Shown: positions 12,850 through 13,253 of the stretch, piece after piece
Layout of the letters: every line of letters begins with the position of its first letter
Position numbering within the stretch: position 1 is the first letter of the stretch
DNA from: JTS-AC122 sp041742635
GTDB lineage: Bacteria; Planctomycetota; Phycisphaerae; Phycisphaerales; UBA1924
Length of the DNA: 13,253 nt
Assembly (NCBI GenBank): GCA_041742635.1
Contig: JBGSIF010000111.1
Coordinates: 1 to 13,253 of the forward strand
Direction: 5' to 3'
Notes under the pieces: model-generated
Databases searched by the model: none
The model's input: only the letters and a program-made list of their open reading frames with translations
Told to the model about the DNA's origin: nothing
Position numbers and translations under genes: made by a program

Positions 12850-13253
12850 TCATGTTCGCGCGACGATGCAAGCGGTGAAGGCGTCGGCGTGGGCAGGTGA
12901 AGCGGCGGCGGGGTTGATCGGCGGGGCTTCGAGGTCGGTGTAGACGTCGGTCGCGGTGAAGCCTGCGTCGAGGAGAGCGTCGGCGAGTTCGGGGACGCTC
13001 CAGAGACGCCAGTGATAGACGAAGGCGTCGGTCAGTTCGAGGATGATCTCACCGGCGACTTCGACTCGGAAGTGCAGGGCGCAGCGGATGCGGGCGGAGA
13101 AGGGGCCGGCTGCGCCTTGTTGCCAGGTACAGTGGACGCGGAGGGGTGGAGCGGCGTCGGGAGTTTGATCCGGGACGATGACACGTCTCTGGGCGGCGGC
13201 GCGGAAGGAACCTGCGCCGCCGAACGTGTCGGCGACGAAGATCGCGCCCGGTG
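12850..13253 (-). CDS. Class I SAM-dependent methyltransferase, C-terminal fragment
   Basis: The frame is open from the right edge to TGA at 12852-12850, giving 133 visible residues; the N-terminal SAM-binding part lies outside the window. Readable motifs are 'FVADTFGGAGSFRAAAQRR' at the start of the visible part, 'HCTWQQGAAGPFSARI', 'CALHFRVEVAGEIILELTDAF' and 'YHWRLWSVPELADALLDAGF', then a short closing strand. This is the C-terminal half of a Rossmann-fold methyltransferase, where the 'WRLW..PEL...L..AGF' helix-strand is typical. The substrate is unknown. It is upstream of purF on the same strand with a 57-bp gap, so the two are probably co-transcribed. Codons favour C at the third position, as in purF. 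Confidence 0.8.
   Translation of the reverse strand, partial: PGAIFVADTFGGAGSFRAAAQRRVIVPDQTPDAAPPLRVHCTWQQGAAGPFSARIRCALHFRVEVAGEIILELTDAFVYHWRLWSVPELADALLDAGFTATDVYTDLEAPPINPAAASPAHADAFTACIVART

Noticed and set aside
11747..12871. A 374-codon minus-strand frame, with an ATG overlapping the methyltransferase stop
   Set aside because: The ATGA overlap at 12853-12850 is tempting, but the frame overlaps purF almost completely, is Arg/Pro-rich, and purF has every catalytic motif in its own frame.
1..13253. CRISPR arrays, insertion sequences, attachment sites, rRNA
   Set aside because: No regularly spaced 20-40 base repeats, transposase motifs, terminal inverted repeats with target duplications, or rRNA-like sequence were seen.

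Overview
The window reads as a chromosomal piece from a high-GC, flagellated planctomycete, most probably class Phycisphaerae. The basis is two secreted proteins ending in the duplicated 'NSQD-FF' dockerin-like tail common in that class, Cys-rich 'GACC...GG.Y.GD..C' repeats, an H-X9-DG pseudopilin, and a Gram-negative (L-ring) flagellar operon. This placement comes from recognising protein families, not from a database search.

Left block (1-3005), all on the minus strand, read from right to left: a secreted dockerin-tailed protein, a 69-aa one-helix membrane protein, a heme oxygenase-like protein, and a YgfZ/GcvT-type folate-binding protein that runs off the left edge. Spacing is tight and most starts have a clear Shine-Dalgarno (SD) sequence, so this may be one transcript. 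A relatively AT-rich divergent intergenic region (2988-3131) holds a plausible promoter overlapped by an inverted repeat.

Centre, plus strand: an H-X9-DG type IV pilin-like protein (3132-4010), then a second dockerin-tailed secreted protein with two 42-residue Cys-rich repeats (4197-5399). Next comes a spacer with a strong sigma-54-like -24/-12 element preceded by short direct repeats. It leads into a flagellar rod/ring operon: an unrecognised 98-aa ORF, flgF, flgG, flgA and flgH, closed by a 14-bp-stem bidirectional terminator at 9617-9648. FlgF and FlgG build the rod, FlgA is the periplasmic P-ring chaperone and FlgH the L-ring; flgI is not here.

Right block: a 92-aa uncharacterised protein (minus), about 470 bp without a convincing gene, a HAD-family phosphatase or mutase (plus), purF (minus), and the 3' end of a class I SAM methyltransferase (minus) cut by the right edge.

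Three patterns cut across the genes. (1) The plus strand is C-rich from 1 to about 3.2 kb and G-rich from about 3.35 kb to the end, even through the minus-strand genes on the right. This is an origin-like or inversion-breakpoint-like skew switch, and it falls inside the pseudopilin gene. (2) Degenerate heptanucleotide tracts (about T[AC]GGYRY) sit in several gaps, always with the G-rich strand on the locally G-rich strand. (3) All four recognisable Sec signal peptides appear to be followed by Gln. I see no CRISPR array, transposase, rRNA or tRNA. I did not find a clearly novel defence or biosynthetic system; the most unusual signals are the heptad tracts and the skew switch.
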